Shown here: positions 61,001 through 64,000 of the stretch, piece by piece
Numbering within the stretch: position 1 is the first letter of the stretch
Layout of the letters: each line of letters begins with the position of its first letter
Assembly: GCA_034401795.1 (NCBI GenBank)
Contig: CM067373.1
Span: forward strand, 86,833,023-86,897,022
Direction of reading: 5' to 3'
DNA length: 64,000 nucleotides
Source of the DNA: Chaetoderma sp. LZ-2023a
Taxonomy: Eukaryota > Mollusca > Caudofoveata > Chaetodermatida > Chaetodermatidae
Notes under the pieces: model-generated
Databases searched by the model: none
Told to the model about the DNA's origin: nothing
What the model saw: the letters and a program-made list of their open reading frames with translations, nothing else
Position numbers and translations under genes: made by a program

Positions 61001-61800
61001 GGTGTGGATGAGGAAATTTGTCAACCTACCCCACTCTATATATATGATACTGTGGTAACTCAATTTACGTACTGTATTACTGTGGTATTTATTCTTTTGT
61101 ATCATTTAATTCTATTGATGGATTAAGAAATCTGGTAAATTATGTACTCTGGAGGAACGGCTAGAATTAAGAGACTGAATCTCAATTCTCTACTTTTATA
61201 AGCCTTTTCCTCCCTTTGTGGTGAAGGGGAATATTTTATTTGTGGGTGGTCTAAACGGGATGTAGAGTGCCTAATACAGCACGGCATAGGTTAATTAATT
61301 AATTAATAGGTGTTTAATTCCTACTAAAATAAAAAAACTAAATCTACCACCGCCAGAACACCCACCACCCCACATGCGTCCCCAATGCCCCCACCCTACC
61401 GTCCTAGTGGCTGGGCTGATAGGTATCCAGGTGCTTTCCATATCATATTTGGCCAGGAACTATAAAATGTTAGTGATCAAGTAATAATTGATAGATTGTG
61501 TTAGTAAATATTATACTATGTCATCAATCACTAGTACCCTACTGGCGTAGGCATGAGTCCGTCGAAGCTGGAATTCCAGATACAGACACTGGTGTGTTGC
61601 TTACTCACATAAATTATATAATCCTATTAAAAGGTTAACATGCTTTGAAATCGAATATTAATATGCAATCTGTGTAGTACATGCAATTTATGTTGTGAAC
61701 TGTGTGAAACCTAGTTCAAACAATGCCATTTGATTGAGTAGTCGATAGCATGTTTTTGTTTATTTCAGCTCTAACTAATTAAACATTAAATTAAGTCTAA
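57487..61800. other. Long gene-free stretch
   Basis: Contains a (CTTT)n tract (58032-58090), a repeat pair gaaatgtatggggatttNaa at 58263 and 58442 linked to gatcactNcNatacttg, G- and C-runs near 58638 and 59000, a clear foldback module at 59163-59242, a degenerate one at 59370-59450, and a short (TA)n at 59575. No protein recognised. Confidence 0.6.
59163..59242. repeat. Foldback module, stand-alone copy
   Basis: tttaatattttgaaagtaat/attactggcac pairs with caatcaaattagtttcaaaatattcaac; upper stem contains agcagcaacagc. It lacks the flanking MITE sequence. Confidence 0.75.
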
Positions 61801-61814
61801 CTAATTAAACATTC

Positions 61815-63500
61815 AAAATGGTAGACGAAACCATGTTCCGATGTATATCTCTGGGGCCAGATGATGTTGAAGTACAGATGCGGTATATTTTGCCACTGAT
61901 TTTAGCATGACAAACCCGATGGAATGTTCATTCTTTTAGCTTGGAGGTCACCATGACCACCAAATCCATCATCTTGAATATCATAAGTTGCAATATCTCG
62001 CAAGCCAGATGAGCAACAGGACCATATGAAGTGTATTTTCCAATGGTTCTGGCATAAGAAACTCATTAAAATGGTTACCTTTTAGTTTTAAAATCATCCC
62101 GGTGATGCCATCCCAACACTCCATTTGTTTGGATGTATCCTCACAAGCGGTGGGTGTCACTGGAAACACACTGCATTTGAGACAAATATGTTATGCTGCA
62201 TGGACTGACAACAAGTAGAGAGATAGTCGACTTAATGCAGACAGACGGATTGGGGATCAGCTACAATGCTGTTCTTATGCTACGAGATTTCTAGGTGGTC
62301 AATGATCTGAAGCACACATTAAATTTCACGTTCGACCTTTCTGGAAGCAAGCCTGTTGTCACTATAGTAGACAATGATGACTTCAAGAGCGTAAACTGAT
62401 CAACGTCAGTCAGTCACAATGAAATAATATTTGTACAGTCGGAATCTTTAGACACAGATATTTCTTCTGAGATTCATGGCGATCGACCGTTTTCTAGCGC
62501 TAAACTGACCTCAAATCTCTCCACCCTCTCTCCCTCTTTCTTTCTCTCCTTCCTTTCTCTGCACCCCTCTCTCTCAATGGCATTGGAACAGAAATACAGA
62601 AGATCATACAAAACAGCGAAGCACGGAGAGACACCTATGAGGAAGCAGCTAGAAAATCAGACCATTACTGCTGACACATAATTATGCTCAGAGGACAAGT
62701 GTCATAATCCATGCATTGGCCGGGGATCAAGATGACCGATCAAGACCCTTGCTACAGAAGAACAGAATGCGTGTGTGTTTTACTGGTTTCACACTAACAT
62801 GTCAAAACCAGACAAGATGAGTCAAGCAATACACCATATGATCTATGCCGACACATGCCGTAAGACGATTGTCTATGATGAGATGTGTAAAATAATAAAA
62901 TCAATCGATAAAAAGAATATGTCCTTCCCACTCATTGTTTGTGATCATCCTGTCGATGTGCTTATGCTGGAGTTGAAAAGTGAGAATGCCGCCCTTTTCA
63001 CTTTTCAGCAAATCCTGACCATTCATGGAACCCGTCCACATCCAAATGCCATTTATCTATGCAATCTACAAGAGGTTCAAGGGTTCTTGTATCTCAGATG
63101 TGTTTGTGTCACCGGGCATAATTGCAGATGGTCAGTAGATCAAGCACACAGTTGAAAACACTTCAGGTGTGGGCACTTTGTCTGCGGCTCTTCTATGAGA
63201 CACTGATCTAACACGCACTAGACAAGCGGTTGGATAGCACCCCTCCCCCCTGTACGAGGAAGATAAGGGCTTCCTCGCCAAACTCAGACAGAGGATCAAT
63301 GCACAGGAGTGATACCAAAACAGGACCCTGGGATAAGTGAGAGCGGCGAGGTGGAGGGTGCAGAAGAAAAAACAGTACCGTCCGAATGGCCCCAGACTCG
63401 GACAGTCTCTTCACTTGAAGCGTGCAAATCATCTCTAGCATTTGTAAAAACATTTTGACCTCAAATGTCAGCCTCGCTGAGCGGCCATGGCTGGCATCTC
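61815..63500 (+). pseudogene. Decayed + strand relative of the same multicopy family
   Basis: Read across frames: GLTTSREIVDLMQTDGLGIS near 62205, GSKPVVTIVDNDDFKS near 62345, then VSHNEIIFVQSESLD near 62410, a gap with other sequence, and at 62775-63130 PLIVCDHPVDVLMLELKSEN, followed one frame over by MPFIYAIYKRFKGS and DVFVSPGIIADG, and SVDQA. The DNDDF and IYKRFKGS phrases are ones I recall from the same type of large repetitive invertebrate protein as at 54.9-57.2 kb. LYEEDKGFLAKLRQRINAQE near 63250-63310 fits the C-terminal part. Multiple stops and frame changes. Function unknown. Confidence 0.55.
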
Positions 63501-64000
63501 ATAGACGGCATATGTCTGCCTATCAGTCACACCCAACCCTTACCCTTCATCCATCTCCCTGCTTACAACCCCGCAGGCAGAGGGTGTAAGTAACAGTGAT
63601 GATCATAGCGAAAGTGATGATTACAATTCTGACATCTGTGGCTCATAACATGCGTCATGCAATGACAATATGACATGCGTCATGCAATGACAATGAAGCT
63701 GGGTTGATATGTGTATTAGGAATCTATGAGGTTTAGATTCATTAGTGTCATATACTAAAAAAGTGGTGCCATGCTCTATGTGTGAATGCATTTATGCAGT
63801 TCTAGCTAAGCAGATGTGGACTCCTCACGCCTTTGTCACACGGACATGGAGGCTAAGACGACCCCGAAACTAAATGGTAACCATTCCAGTCGGTTTGTCA
63901 TGCTAGAATAAATGGGAAAAGATATCGTGCTTGGTCTTGTGGCTCATCTGGCTCCAGCGATATTGCTTCTTATGATTTCAAGTTGACTGAGAGTGAGAAT
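63501..64000. other. Window end, nothing recognised
   Basis: A 22-base direct repeat (atgcgtcatgcaatgacaat) occurs twice at 63651-63693. No gene seen. Confidence 0.4.

Overview
The window reads as nuclear DNA of an invertebrate animal, probably marine; a mollusc or other lophotrochozoan is a guess from the transposon mix, not a demonstrated placement. The signs are spliced genes with GT/AG introns, very long dinucleotide and tetranucleotide microsatellites, MITEs, LINE and Penelope-like retroelements, and Polinton-type elements. There is no bacterial, organellar or free viral gene layout. Almost all coding potential belongs to mobile elements, most of it decayed.

Region by region. 1-3.7 kb: simple repeats, a perfect 61-bp palindrome and tetranucleotide arrays. 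3.76-10.43 kb (- strand): the one convincing intact host gene, three exons whose reading phases match, encoding a secreted protein of about 215 residues and unknown function; its introns hold a MITE, a diverged tandem repeat and a LINE fragment. 11.186-27.608 kb: a complete but degraded Polinton/Maverick of 16.4 kb, with terminal inverted repeats of about 0.42-0.49 kb, 5'-AGT termini and a perfect 6-bp target duplication (ATCACT). Its genes all lie on the - strand. From the right end they are an acidic-repeat ORF, PolB, a small ORF, a tandem PC4-like protein, a Cys-rich ORF, a packaging ATPase fragment, two small conserved proteins, integrase with chromodomain, a membrane protein, penton, a small basic virion-type protein, major capsid protein and an adenain-like protease. 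PolB, ATPase, integrase, penton and capsid are broken; the protease and several small ORFs are open.

27.7-41.1 kb: a lone MDH1-type exon 152 bp outside the Polinton, MITEs, LINE remnants, an inverted duplicate of the last exon of the 3.8-kb gene, a dense microsatellite cluster, a Penelope-like element and a roughly 970-bp (GT)n tract. 41.1-45.1 kb: foldbacks and MITEs. 45.086-52.311 kb: a second 7.2-kb element with terminal inverted repeats of about 1 kb and a 6-bp target duplication (ATCGCG/ATCGTG). Its left 2.2 kb matches the left end of the Polinton, but it has no capsid, polymerase or integrase gene, so it looks like a non-autonomous Polinton derivative. 52.3-64 kb: a further MITE, trinucleotide arrays and two decayed, oppositely oriented copies of an uncharacterised multicopy protein family.

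The most unusual structural signal is a recurring foldback module (AATATTTTGAAA...TTTGACTGG and its reverse complement) found both in the MITEs and inside the terminal repeats of the two Polinton-like elements. Assignments are from reading and recalled family motifs; no database search was run.
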